Assembly (NCBI GenBank): GCA_039683515.1
Contig: JBDKRG010000010.1
Location: 267,278 to 331,277, forward strand
Reading direction: 5' to 3'
DNA from: JAJFUE01 sp039683515
GTDB lineage: Bacteria; Sumerlaeota; Sumerlaeia; MVZB01
DNA length: 64,000 nucleotides
Within the stretch, counting starts at the first letter, position 1; every line of letters starts with the position of its first letter. Below, piece after piece: positions 51,220-58,063 of the stretch. The notes under the pieces are model-generated. The model searched no databases. It was not told the origin of the DNA and saw only the letters and a program-made list of their open reading frames with translations. The position numbers were made by a program, and so were the translations under genes.

Positions 51220-52887
51220 ATGAACCTTGCAACCCGCCTGAAACGCATTGCCCCGATTGAATGGCTTTTGATCGCGATTCAAATTGCCTTCGTGCTGGCC
51301 ACGCGGCTCGGCCAGCCCGCCATCGACGTCGACGACGCCTACACGCACTTCCATATCGCCCAGAACTGGTCCGAGGGGCACGGCTTCGTGTTCAACGACG
51401 GCGTCCGGCTGCTGGGGACCACCTCGCCCGTTTACGTGACGGCCCTTGCCGGCCTGCACCGCGTCGTCGGGGGGCCACTCCCGCTCCTGGCCCGGAACAT
51501 GAACATGGTCGCCGACATCGTGATCGTGCTGATTGCCATCGCATGGTTCGCCCGGGCCGGCATGCCGCTGCTGATGCGCCACGCGGCCGGGCTGATCCTG
51601 ACCGCCGAGCCGCTGCGGATGCATTACAGCCTCGCCGGCATGGAAATGAGCTTCTTCATCGTCTTCATGATGATCCTGTTTGCCTTTGCGCTCGGCGGCC
51701 GCTGGATCGTCGCCGGCGCGATGGTCGGCCTGGTCGGCTGGGTCCGCCCCGAAGGCGCCATCGTCTGGCTGGCGGTGGCGGGCGGCCTGTGGGTCGGCGG
51801 CCGGCGCCGCGAAATCCCCAGGCTGTATGCGGTCGCCATCGCCGTCGCGTCGGCCACCGCCGGCGTCATGCTCGCCTACTTCGGCACGTTCATCCCCCAG
51901 AGCGTCGTCGCCAAGGGATCGGCCGACTGGTACACCCAGGCCGGCTTCTCCGCCCCGATGTTCCTGATCCGGCTGGGCGACCTGACGCCGTTCTACGTTT
52001 TCCACGGCACGGTTTCGTCGTGGGGGACGATCGGCGACAAGATCAATTCATTGATCATCGCGCTGGCGCAGCTGTCCCTCATGGCCGCCGGCGCCGCGTG
52101 GATCTGGCAGAGGGGCCGGCGGCAACTCTCGGTCATGCTCGCCGTGTTCGTCGCCGGCTGGTTCATGTTTTACGCGCTGACGAACCCGATGATCATCGAC
52201 TGGTATTACGTCCCGTATTTCTTCGGCTCGCTGCTGCTGGCCACGGCCGGCTGGCAGGCCGTCGGCGAAGCGGTCTACCGCCGCTTCCGCGCGTCCCTTG
52301 TCGCATGGCGCAGGCTCGCCTACCCCGCCGCGCTCGCCTGCCTGCTGGCCGCCTACTGGTTCAGCCTGTCGCAACAGATCGACCGCGCCGGCCGCTCCTG
52401 CGACACGATGAGCGAGCGCCTCGCGTTCCGGTTTCGTAAGGCCGGCGCTTCCGACCGGGAGGTGGAGTACGTCAAGATCGCCGACATGATTCGCGGATGG
52501 AACAACGGGCCGGCGCCCCTCGTCGTCGGCTGCACCGAGATCGGCATCTTCGGCTATTATTACCGCGGCCCGCTGCTCGACTTCTTCGGCCTGATCTCGC
52601 CGGAGGTGCTCGACGTCCTCAAACCCGAGGTCCGGGACAAGCTGCCGGCCGGCTGCCGCGTTTTTCCGTATGCGGCGATCATGCACTTCAAGCCCGACCT
52701 GGTAATGACGCACCCGATGTTCATCCCGCCCGAGCCGGCCGAATTTACGGCGCTCTACCAGCGGCTTCACGTCGATTACCTGGTCGGCGTGTGGGTCAGG
52801 CGCGACATGATCCCCAGGCTCCCCCTCACCCCAAAGATGCTGCGGGAGGACCATTTCGGGCCGACCATGCACAAGGATGTTCTCTGA
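51220..52887 (+). CDS. GT-C-like multi-pass membrane glycosyltransferase
   Basis: The ~555-residue protein has about ten to twelve membrane helices and a C-terminal soluble part. The first extracytoplasmic loop has IDVDDAYTHFHIAQNWSEGH, then GFVFNDG and LLGTTSPVYV, with the D-D motif of GT-C lipid-linked sugar transferases. The C-terminal end contains YYYRGPLLDFFGLISPEVLD. It would use a polyprenyl-phosphate sugar on the outer face of the inner membrane. The acceptor is unknown. The start was placed after the TATAAT promoter. Its ribosome site is weak. Confidence 0.78.
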   Translation: MNLATRLKRIAPIEWLLIAIQIAFVLATRLGQPAIDVDDAYTHFHIAQNWSEGHGFVFNDGVRLLGTTSPVYVTALAGLHRVVGGPLPLLARNMNMVADIVIVLIAIAWFARAGMPLLMRHAAGLILTAEPLRMHYSLAGMEMSFFIVFMMILFAFALGGRWIVAGAMVGLVGWVRPEGAIVWLAVAGGLWVGGRRREIPRLYAVAIAVASATAGVMLAYFGTFIPQSVVAKGSADWYTQAGFSAPMFLIRLGDLTPFYVFHGTVSSWGTIGDKINSLIIALAQLSLMAAGAAWIWQRGRRQLSVMLAVFVAGWFMFYALTNPMIIDWYYVPYFFGSLLLATAGWQAVGEAVYRRFRASLVAWRRLAYPAALACLLAAYWFSLSQQIDRAGRSCDTMSERLAFRFRKAGASDREVEYVKIADMIRGWNNGPAPLVVGCTEIGIFGYYYRGPLLDFFGLISPEVLDVLKPEVRDKLPAGCRVFPYAAIMHFKPDLVMTHPMFIPPEPAEFTALYQRLHVDYLVGVWVRRDMIPRLPLTPKMLREDHFGPTMHKDVL

Positions 52888-53053
52888 CGGCCGGCGCGGC
52901 GCCGGAGACCGCCTTGAATAGCGGCGGGCAGGTCGGCCACGTCCATTTGACGGGTCGTCCACCCTTTTCCCTTAGGTCCTTTCTCGAACCCATCACAAGC
53001 AGCTGATCAGCCTACTGGTGACGCTTCAAATGCCATCTGTCGGATGTGTTTTT

Positions 53054-53161
53054 GAACCGCGAAGCGGTTCGATCCCTAAGCCGGGGGTTGGATTGGCGAG
53101 CTTGCGAGCCAATCCAACCCCCGGTCGGATCGAATTGAAATCGGAACCGGTTTACCGGTTC
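53054..53161. repeat. Three-hairpin repeat, copy C
   Basis: GAACCGC/GCGGTTC (53054-53070), CCGGGGGTTGGATTGGC with its complement around a GAGCTTGCGA loop (53081-53124), and GAACCGGT/ACCGGTTC (53144-53161). The middle loop matches copy B. Confidence 0.85.
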
Positions 53162-53252
53162 GATCATCGAACGCGTCCCGCACAGATCATCATCACCTGG
53201 TCGGTCTACAAGTGTGGTATCCCGGATATTCCCAGGAAATTCCTAAGAATAT

Positions 53253-53340
53253 AGCCCGCTTGAGCGGGCTGAACGGGTTGCCACCGGCTTCAGCCGGTGG
53301 TTCAAGGCTTTGTATTAAATTTTAGCCGGCTTTAGCCGGC
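53253..53340. repeat. CCACCGG hairpin array, copy 1
   Basis: AGCCCGC-TTGA-GCGGGCT (53253-53270), CCACCGGC-TTCA-GCCGGTGG (53281-53300) and GCCGGC-TTTA-GCCGGC (53325-53340). A closely related array lies at 55977-56125. Confidence 0.8.
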
Positions 53341-53385
53341 TTCTCGTCCCGCGGCTTCAGCCATTTTAGATTTATCGGACGGAGC

Positions 53386-54813
53386 CTAATAATTGTTCGT
53401 CATCAGCACCTTGAAAACGGAGCCGACGTTGCCGTTGCCGTATTCAAGGCCGTCCTTGAGCTTGACGTTGTAATAGACGTCCGGCGTGCCGCCGCCGGCG
53501 AACCCGCGCTGGGCGACGACGCTTCCGTAGACGCCGGCGTTGCCGCTCATGGCGATCGTTCCCGACGCGTAGATCACGCCGTCATGGAAGATCTGCGACA
53601 GGCTTTTGCTGACCCCGACCGGGTTCGTCCCGATCAGCGACGGGGGACTGCCGACGCCGCTGGCGTCAAAGTTGGCGGCGATATACATCACCCCCTTGGT
53701 GCCGTTGCCGGAACCGGCGACCGTAACCGTGGCCAGGTTCGAGCCGTCGCTCGCCGGCGGGTTGCTGTCGATCGTGTCGATGAAAATCAGGTCGTAAGGC
53801 GAACTATTCCGATCGGCGACGGTGAACTCCGTGTAGAAATCCACAATGTGGTCGGCATCCTCGATGCCGTTCTTGTAGATGTTGCCGCTCGCGTCGGTCG
53901 AATAATACCGGCCGTGGGACATGGCCAGGTTCTTGAACGTCTGATAATCGAAATCGGGCCAGTTGAGCGTCCCGGCGGGAAGCTTTTGATAAAAGGCGTC
54001 GTACAGCCCGCTTGCCGGGAAATTGCCGGGCCTGATGCTGGTGGGATCGTACAGGTCCTTGCCGACGCCCCATGACCAGTTCGATGGGAACGTGACGGTT
54101 CCCTCCGTCCGGTATTTGGCGTAGGGGTCGTAACCCGCGTTGAACGGAATCAGGTAATCCATCTGCGACTTGTTCAACATGCTGAAATTGCCCTTGGACC
54201 ACGACTCGCCCCAGTGGATCCGCGCGTTGCCGAACGCCGAGGCCACATTGTAACTGAGCAGGGCCGCCGGCAACTGGATCTTGAGCGACATGATGTTGGC
54301 ATCCATGTAGGAGACCACGGTCCGCTCGCGCCCGCTCTTGGTTTGGCCCACGCTGCGGACCTTGAAGAAGCACGTGACCGGGTCGGTCGAATCGCCCTTG
54401 CTGAGCGTGATCTGCTTGATGATGGCCACGTCCTCGCCGTCGTTGGACTGCAGGTCGCCGAAATCCATCGAGTTCAGCTCGTTGTTGGTGATGACGTAAT
54501 CGGTTCCGGTCAGAACCGAGTTCAACGTCGGAAAAATCTCCGGACCGGTTGTCCCGGACTGGTGCTTGAACAGGACGGGATTTTTCGTGAATGTGGCCGG
54601 GTAATTCCCGAAATGCTGGATCAGCGAGACCCCGCCCTCGGCGGCGTAATACGCGCGCGAAAGGTCGGCCTTGCGCTTGTTGAGGCGCTGCAGGTTCAGG
54701 ACGGTCTGCCCGAGCCACACAAGCGCCAGCGCCGTCAGGCTGACCAGGACCATGCAGATCGCCAGCGTCGATCCGCGGCGGCGCCATCGGGTTGCAGTGG
54801 ATTTCAGGATCAT
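53386..54813 (-). CDS. PilX/GspK-like minor pilin (second set)
   Basis: The 475-residue protein begins MILKSTATRWRRRG with a hydrophobic helix (STLAICMVLVSLTALALVWL). The class III signal again lacks Glu5, as in PilX/GspK. A coiled segment (NKRKADLSRAYYAAEGGVSL) and a large outer domain follow, which ends with repeated GNAGVYGSVVAQRGF- and GNGNVGSVF-like glycine-rich strands. GAGGG lies 7 bases before ATG 54813. It is the last gene of the second pilin operon and mirrors the protein at 1271-2980 in plan, although the sequences have diverged widely. Confidence 0.73.
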   Translation of the reverse strand: MILKSTATRWRRRGSTLAICMVLVSLTALALVWLGQTVLNLQRLNKRKADLSRAYYAAEGGVSLIQHFGNYPATFTKNPVLFKHQSGTTGPEIFPTLNSVLTGTDYVITNNELNSMDFGDLQSNDGEDVAIIKQITLSKGDSTDPVTCFFKVRSVGQTKSGRERTVVSYMDANIMSLKIQLPAALLSYNVASAFGNARIHWGESWSKGNFSMLNKSQMDYLIPFNAGYDPYAKYRTEGTVTFPSNWSWGVGKDLYDPTSIRPGNFPASGLYDAFYQKLPAGTLNWPDFDYQTFKNLAMSHGRYYSTDASGNIYKNGIEDADHIVDFYTEFTVADRNSSPYDLIFIDTIDSNPPASDGSNLATVTVAGSGNGTKGVMYIAANFDASGVGSPPSLIGTNPVGVSKSLSQIFHDGVIYASGTIAMSGNAGVYGSVVAQRGFAGGGTPDVYYNVKLKDGLEYGNGNVGSVFKVLMTNNY

Positions 54814-54833
54814 CGTCGCACCCTCATGAAGGA

Positions 54834-55355
54834 TCAAATATTGCGCAGGAAGACGGCGATCTGGCCTTCCTGCTCATCGATCTGCTTATACGCCATCGAC
54901 GAGTCGCTCTTGACGTTCACCTGAACGACGGCCCCGTCATCCTGCAAGATGAATTCGATATTGATCGGCCCCTTGGCGCACGGCTGGGAATCGAGCCCCA
55001 CGCCGACCTGGTCGTCGTAGTAGAGCGTCTTGAGCGAGGCGTCGAAATGGAACTTGCTGCGAACCGTCTGGCTCAGGTTCGGGTTGATGAACGTGATCGT
55101 GTGGCCCGAGTCGGTGATCTCGATCGAGCCGATCCTGGCGTTGCACAGCCGGTAGCGGATTTCGTCGATCGCCTGCGTGCGCGCCGAGCGCATCCGCGCC
55201 TGGCCCAGGACGTCCTTGGAATGGCGCGCCGCCATGTACATCAGGCCGGCAATCGTCATCATCACGAGCGAACTGATGCACAGCGCGATCATGAGCTCGG
55301 ACAGGGTGAAGCCCGTTCTTTGACGCCGCATGGATGCTGGGGTGAATGCGCGCAT
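54834..55355 (-). CDS. PilW/GspJ-like minor pilin (second set)
   Basis: The 173-residue prepilin has G15 / FTLSE at the cleavage site and the helix LMIALCISSLVMMTIAGLMY. The mature domain begins with MAARHSKDVLGQARMRSART and ends in a short beta region (DDGAVVQVNVKSDSSMAYKQ). GAGGGA lies 7 bases before the ATG. It follows the PilV-like gene after 10 bases, so the operon order matches the first set. Confidence 0.8.
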   Translation of the reverse strand: MRAFTPASMRRQRTGFTLSELMIALCISSLVMMTIAGLMYMAARHSKDVLGQARMRSARTQAIDEIRYRLCNARIGSIEITDSGHTITFINPNLSQTVRSKFHFDASLKTLYYDDQVGVGLDSQPCAKGPINIEFILQDDGAVVQVNVKSDSSMAYKQIDEQEGQIAVFLRNI

Positions 55356-55365
55356 GGTCCGTCCC

Positions 55366-55821
55366 TCACGGTGCGATATACGTCATGACGGTTTCTTTGA
55401 ACGTCGACCCGTGGCGGCGGCCGCGGGGATTCCACGTCAGTGTCACTTCCACCTTGACCGCCACCGACGGAACCGGCGCCTCAGTCAACAGGTTCCCGTC
55501 CGGGTCATGGACGATCACTTCGAGCGTGCCGATCGTGTCGTCGGTGGTGTCGTCGGGCGTGCCGTTGTCCCACACCGTCACCGTCGAGCCGCCGGTGATG
55601 TGCGTGTAGAGCTCGTGGCGCAGCCGCTCCATTTCGGAGCTGACGATCTGCTGCGCGCGCGAGCGTTCCTGCTCGAGCGTGTTCTGGGTCCGGACGAACA
55701 CGACCATCTCGATGCCGCCGATGCTGGCGGCCGTGATAATCAGGACCGTGACCATCGCCTCGACGATCGTGAAGCCGCGGCGCCCATGGCCGGCCGGCCG
55801 GGATCGGGTGTGTGTAAACAT
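55366..55821 (-). CDS. PilV/GspI-like minor pilin (second set)
   Basis: The 151-residue prepilin has G16 / FTIVE at the cleavage site and the helix MVTVLIITAASIGGIEMVVF. The outer domain is short, with VTVWDNGTPDDTTDDTIGTL suggesting an Asp-rich, possibly metal-binding loop. ATG 55821 was chosen as the start nearest the prepilin leader. A longer frame to 55899 would add an unlikely 26-residue leader. It is the first gene of the second PilV-PilW-PilX set. Confidence 0.78.
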   Translation of the reverse strand: MFTHTRSRPAGHGRRGFTIVEAMVTVLIITAASIGGIEMVVFVRTQNTLEQERSRAQQIVSSEMERLRHELYTHITGGSTVTVWDNGTPDDTTDDTIGTLEVIVHDPDGNLLTEAPVPSVAVKVEVTLTWNPRGRRHGSTFKETVMTYIAP

Positions 55822-55976
55822 TCGGCAGACGCTCGTTTCGCCAGGTTTTGACCGCAATAAAACGATTCTCCCGGGGTGGATCCAATCCCCCCGTTTCACG
55901 TTTCGTCAGGAGCGCATGAAAACTTGAAGGGAATCTGGCGGGTTACAGGGCAACGTCCCACTAAAGCATTTTAAGT

Positions 55977-56125
55977 GATCATGCCTGCGAAGTGGCATGA
56001 TCCGTATGCCCGCTTCAGCGGGCTGAACCGGTTGCCACCGGCTTGAGCCGGTGGGCAGAGAGCCTTTTCATATCGATCAGCGCGCTTCAGCGTGCTTCAC
56101 GTTTCCGGCTTCAGCCCTCTTTCAC
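55977..56125. repeat. CCACCGG hairpin array, copy 2
   Basis: GATCATGCC/GGCATGATC (55977-56002), GCCCGC-TTCA-GCGGGC (56008-56023), CCACCGGC-TTGA-GCCGGTGG (56035-56054) and weaker GCTTCAGC-type units to 56125. It is related to the array at 53253. Confidence 0.75.
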
Positions 56126-56157
56126 TTTTGCAGCTATCTTTTGTTAAAAAGCTGTAA

Positions 56158-56340
56158 CCCCGCGATTGATCCCTTGTCATTCCCCAAATTTTTCGGCCCC
56201 AGCGGGGCCGGCGCGAGTAGCCCCCGGCGAAGCGAAGCGCCGCCGGGGGCTACTCGCGAACACACCTACGGTGTGTCCAGATCGGATTGGGCCTCTTTTC
56301 GATCAATCATTTGGGGAATGACAAGCGATTGATCGCGGGG
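56158..56340. repeat. 183 bp element with 32 bp terminal inverted repeats (MITE-like)
   Basis: The left arm (56158-56189, CCCCGCGATTGATC then CCTTGTCATTCCCCAAAT) and right arm (56309-56340) are inverted copies with about 29 of 32 positions matching. Inside are GGCCCC-AGC-GGGGCC, a long hairpin with GCGAGTAGCCCCCGGCG arms and an AAGCGAAG loop, and ACACACC-TAC-GGTGTGT. A partial second copy lies at 57846. No transposase is encoded, so it resembles a non-autonomous mobile element. Confidence 0.7.
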
Positions 56341-56451
56341 GCCAAGGCAATCTTCACCCGGAAACCGTTTCAACGGTTTCCCTCTGCGGTTCTGATCGAG
56401 ACTGTTTGCATGAGCACAACAAAACAAAGACAAATCGGCGGCTAAACCCGA

Positions 56452-56480
56452 TTGACTGAACCCACGGAATCTTGAATAAT
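56452..56480 (+). promoter_or_regulatory. Promoter of tRNA-Leu
   Basis: TTGACT (56452-56457), a 17-base spacer, AATAAT (56475-56480), about 15 bases before the mature tRNA. Confidence 0.55.
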
Positions 56481-56495
56481 GCCGTTGCCTTGAGT

Positions 56496-56584
56496 GCCGG
56501 AGTGGCGGAACTGGCAGACGCAACGGACTCAAAATCCGTCGGGGCGTGAGTCTCGTGGGGGTTCGATTCCCCCCTCCGGCACCA
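56496..56584 (+). tRNA. tRNA-Leu (anticodon CAA)
   Basis: A class II tRNA with acceptor arms GCCGGAG and CTCCGGC, anticodon stem ACGGA/TCCGT around loop CTCAAAA (anticodon CAA), a long variable arm, a TTCGATT T-loop, and an encoded CCA. It reads UUG codons. A promoter and a terminator flank it, so it is transcribed alone. Confidence 0.97.
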
Positions 56585-56605
56585 ACATAAATCCCACCAT
56601 ATCAA

Positions 56606-56632
56606 GCCGGCGTGCGCGCCGGCATGTTTTTT
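56606..56632 (+). terminator. Intrinsic terminator of tRNA-Leu
   Basis: GCCGGCG-TGCG-CGCCGGC, then ATG and six T residues. It overlaps the last bases of the converging mtnA gene. Confidence 0.85.
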
Positions 56633-57689
56633 ACTCCAGGCACATGACCACGCCGTAGGCTGAGGCCTCGAACACGCCGCGCTCGGTGATGAGCGCCTTG
56701 ATGTATTGGGCCGGCGTCACGTCGAAGGCCGGGTTGCGCGCATGCGCCCCGGCGGGGGTCAGCCTGACCGTCCGGATCTGCCCGGTCTCGTCGATCCCGC
56801 GGGCGCACAGGACTTCCTCCGGATCGCGCTCCTCGATCGGGACCGAGTCGCCGTCGGGACAGTCCGGGTCGATGGTCGACGTCGGCAGCGCCACGTAGAA
56901 CGGAATCCCGCTTTCGCGCGCCAGCACGGCCTTTTCGTACGTGCCGACCTTGTTGACGACATCGCCGTTGGCGGCCACGCGGTCGGCGCCCGTGATCACC
57001 AGGCTCACCTCGCCCCGCCGGATGAAGTAGCCGGCGGCGTTGTCGGCGATGACCTCGACCGGGACCCCTTCCTGCATCAGTTCCCACGCGGTCAGGTTGG
57101 CGCCCTGGCAGCGCGGGCGCGTTTCGTCGGCCAGGACGCGGATCTTCTTCCCCTCGCGGTGGGCGGCGTAGATCGGCGCCAGGGCGGTCCCCCAATCGAC
57201 GCACGCCAGCCAGCCGGCGTTGCAGTGGGTCAGGACCGTGGCGCCGTCGGGGATGAGCTCGGCGCCGAGTTCGCCGATGCGGCGGCAGGCCTCGGCGTCG
57301 GCGTCGGCGAATGCCTGGGCGGCGGCCAGCGCGGCGGCGGCCTGGCGGTCGGCGGGCTCGTCCTTGACCGCGTTGCGGACGTATTCCAGCGCGTGGAACA
57401 GGTTCTGGGCGGTGGGCCGGGTCGACCTGAGCAATTCATACCCGCGCTCGATAAATTCCTCGCGCCCCGAGCCGGGCGCCTCGGCGTAGACCTGGGCCAG
57501 CCCGAACGCGGCGGTCGCGCCGATCGCCGGCGCGCCGCGCACGATCATCTCCCGGATCGCGCGCGCCGATTCGGCGTGGTCTGGGGCGTCGAAGATCTCG
57601 AACCGGTGCGGCAGGAGCGGCTGGTTGATCAGCTTGACGATCCCGTCCTCCATCCACACCGTCCGCCGGTTTTGCGTGCCAACAAGCAT
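56631..57689 (-). CDS. mtnA: S-methyl-5-thioribose-1-phosphate isomerase
   Basis: The 352-residue enzyme isomerises methylthioribose-1-phosphate in methionine salvage. It has IVRGAPAIGATAAFGLAQVY, catalytic Cys156 in LTHCNAGWLA and Asp236 in VITGADRVAANGDVVNKVGT, and ends in VTPAQYIKALITERGVF. It belongs to the eIF2B-related fold. The exact length and both catalytic residues agree with MtnA; the ribose-1,5-bisphosphate isomerase relatives are less likely. AGGAG lies about 11 bases before the ATG. An MtnX-like phosphatase is encoded at 33-34 kb, not adjacent. Confidence 0.94.
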   Translation of the reverse strand: MLVGTQNRRTVWMEDGIVKLINQPLLPHRFEIFDAPDHAESARAIREMIVRGAPAIGATAAFGLAQVYAEAPGSGREEFIERGYELLRSTRPTAQNLFHALEYVRNAVKDEPADRQAAAALAAAQAFADADAEACRRIGELGAELIPDGATVLTHCNAGWLACVDWGTALAPIYAAHREGKKIRVLADETRPRCQGANLTAWELMQEGVPVEVIADNAAGYFIRRGEVSLVITGADRVAANGDVVNKVGTYEKAVLARESGIPFYVALPTSTIDPDCPDGDSVPIEERDPEEVLCARGIDETGQIRTVRLTPAGAHARNPAFDVTPAQYIKALITERGVFEASAYGVVMCLE

Positions 57690-57845
57690 CTTTGAAATCG
57701 CTCCTGATCAGACAAAATCGGAAATCAATTCGAAACCAACACTTAAACAAAACCATCCCAACCCAATGAGCCTCATGCAAAAAGATGAGGGCCAACCTCT
57801 TGCCAACTCCGCGTGCGCGCACTCATGAAATACCCATCCCGGTCA

Positions 57846-57938
57846 CCCCGCGATTCATCACTTGTCATTCCCCCGATTTTACGGCCCCAGCGGGGCCGGC
57901 GCGAGTAGCCCCCGGCGAAGCGAAGCGCCGCCGGGGGT
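57846..57938. repeat. Partial second copy of the MITE-like element
   Basis: The left arm (CCCGCGATTCATCACTTGTC), the GGCCCC-AGC-GGGGCC hairpin and the AGTAGCCCCCGGCG region match 56158-56240, but after 57938 the sequence differs and no right arm is found. The rest of the gap 57690-58063 holds a GCGCCCC-GGA-GGGGCGC hairpin and no gene. Confidence 0.7.
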
Positions 57939-58063
57939 CAGGATGCCATCCAACACGCGCCCCGGAGGGGCGCCCGCGACATCAGTCTTGCGAGCGCTTC
58001 GCGTAGTCCAGGCAGCCCTTCCTTTTAAAACCGTTCAACGGTTTCCCCGGCTGCCACGGCCGA

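Larger units (their letters stand above)
52888..53385. other. Repeat-rich gap before the second pilin operon
   Basis: No gene in ~500 bases. It contains copy C of the three-hairpin repeat and the CCACCGG hairpin array at 53253-53340, followed by AT-rich sequence. Confidence 0.7.

Noticed and set aside
52888..56340. CRISPR array
   Set aside because: Repeats here are self-complementary, few and unevenly spaced, without spacers of constant length and without cas genes.
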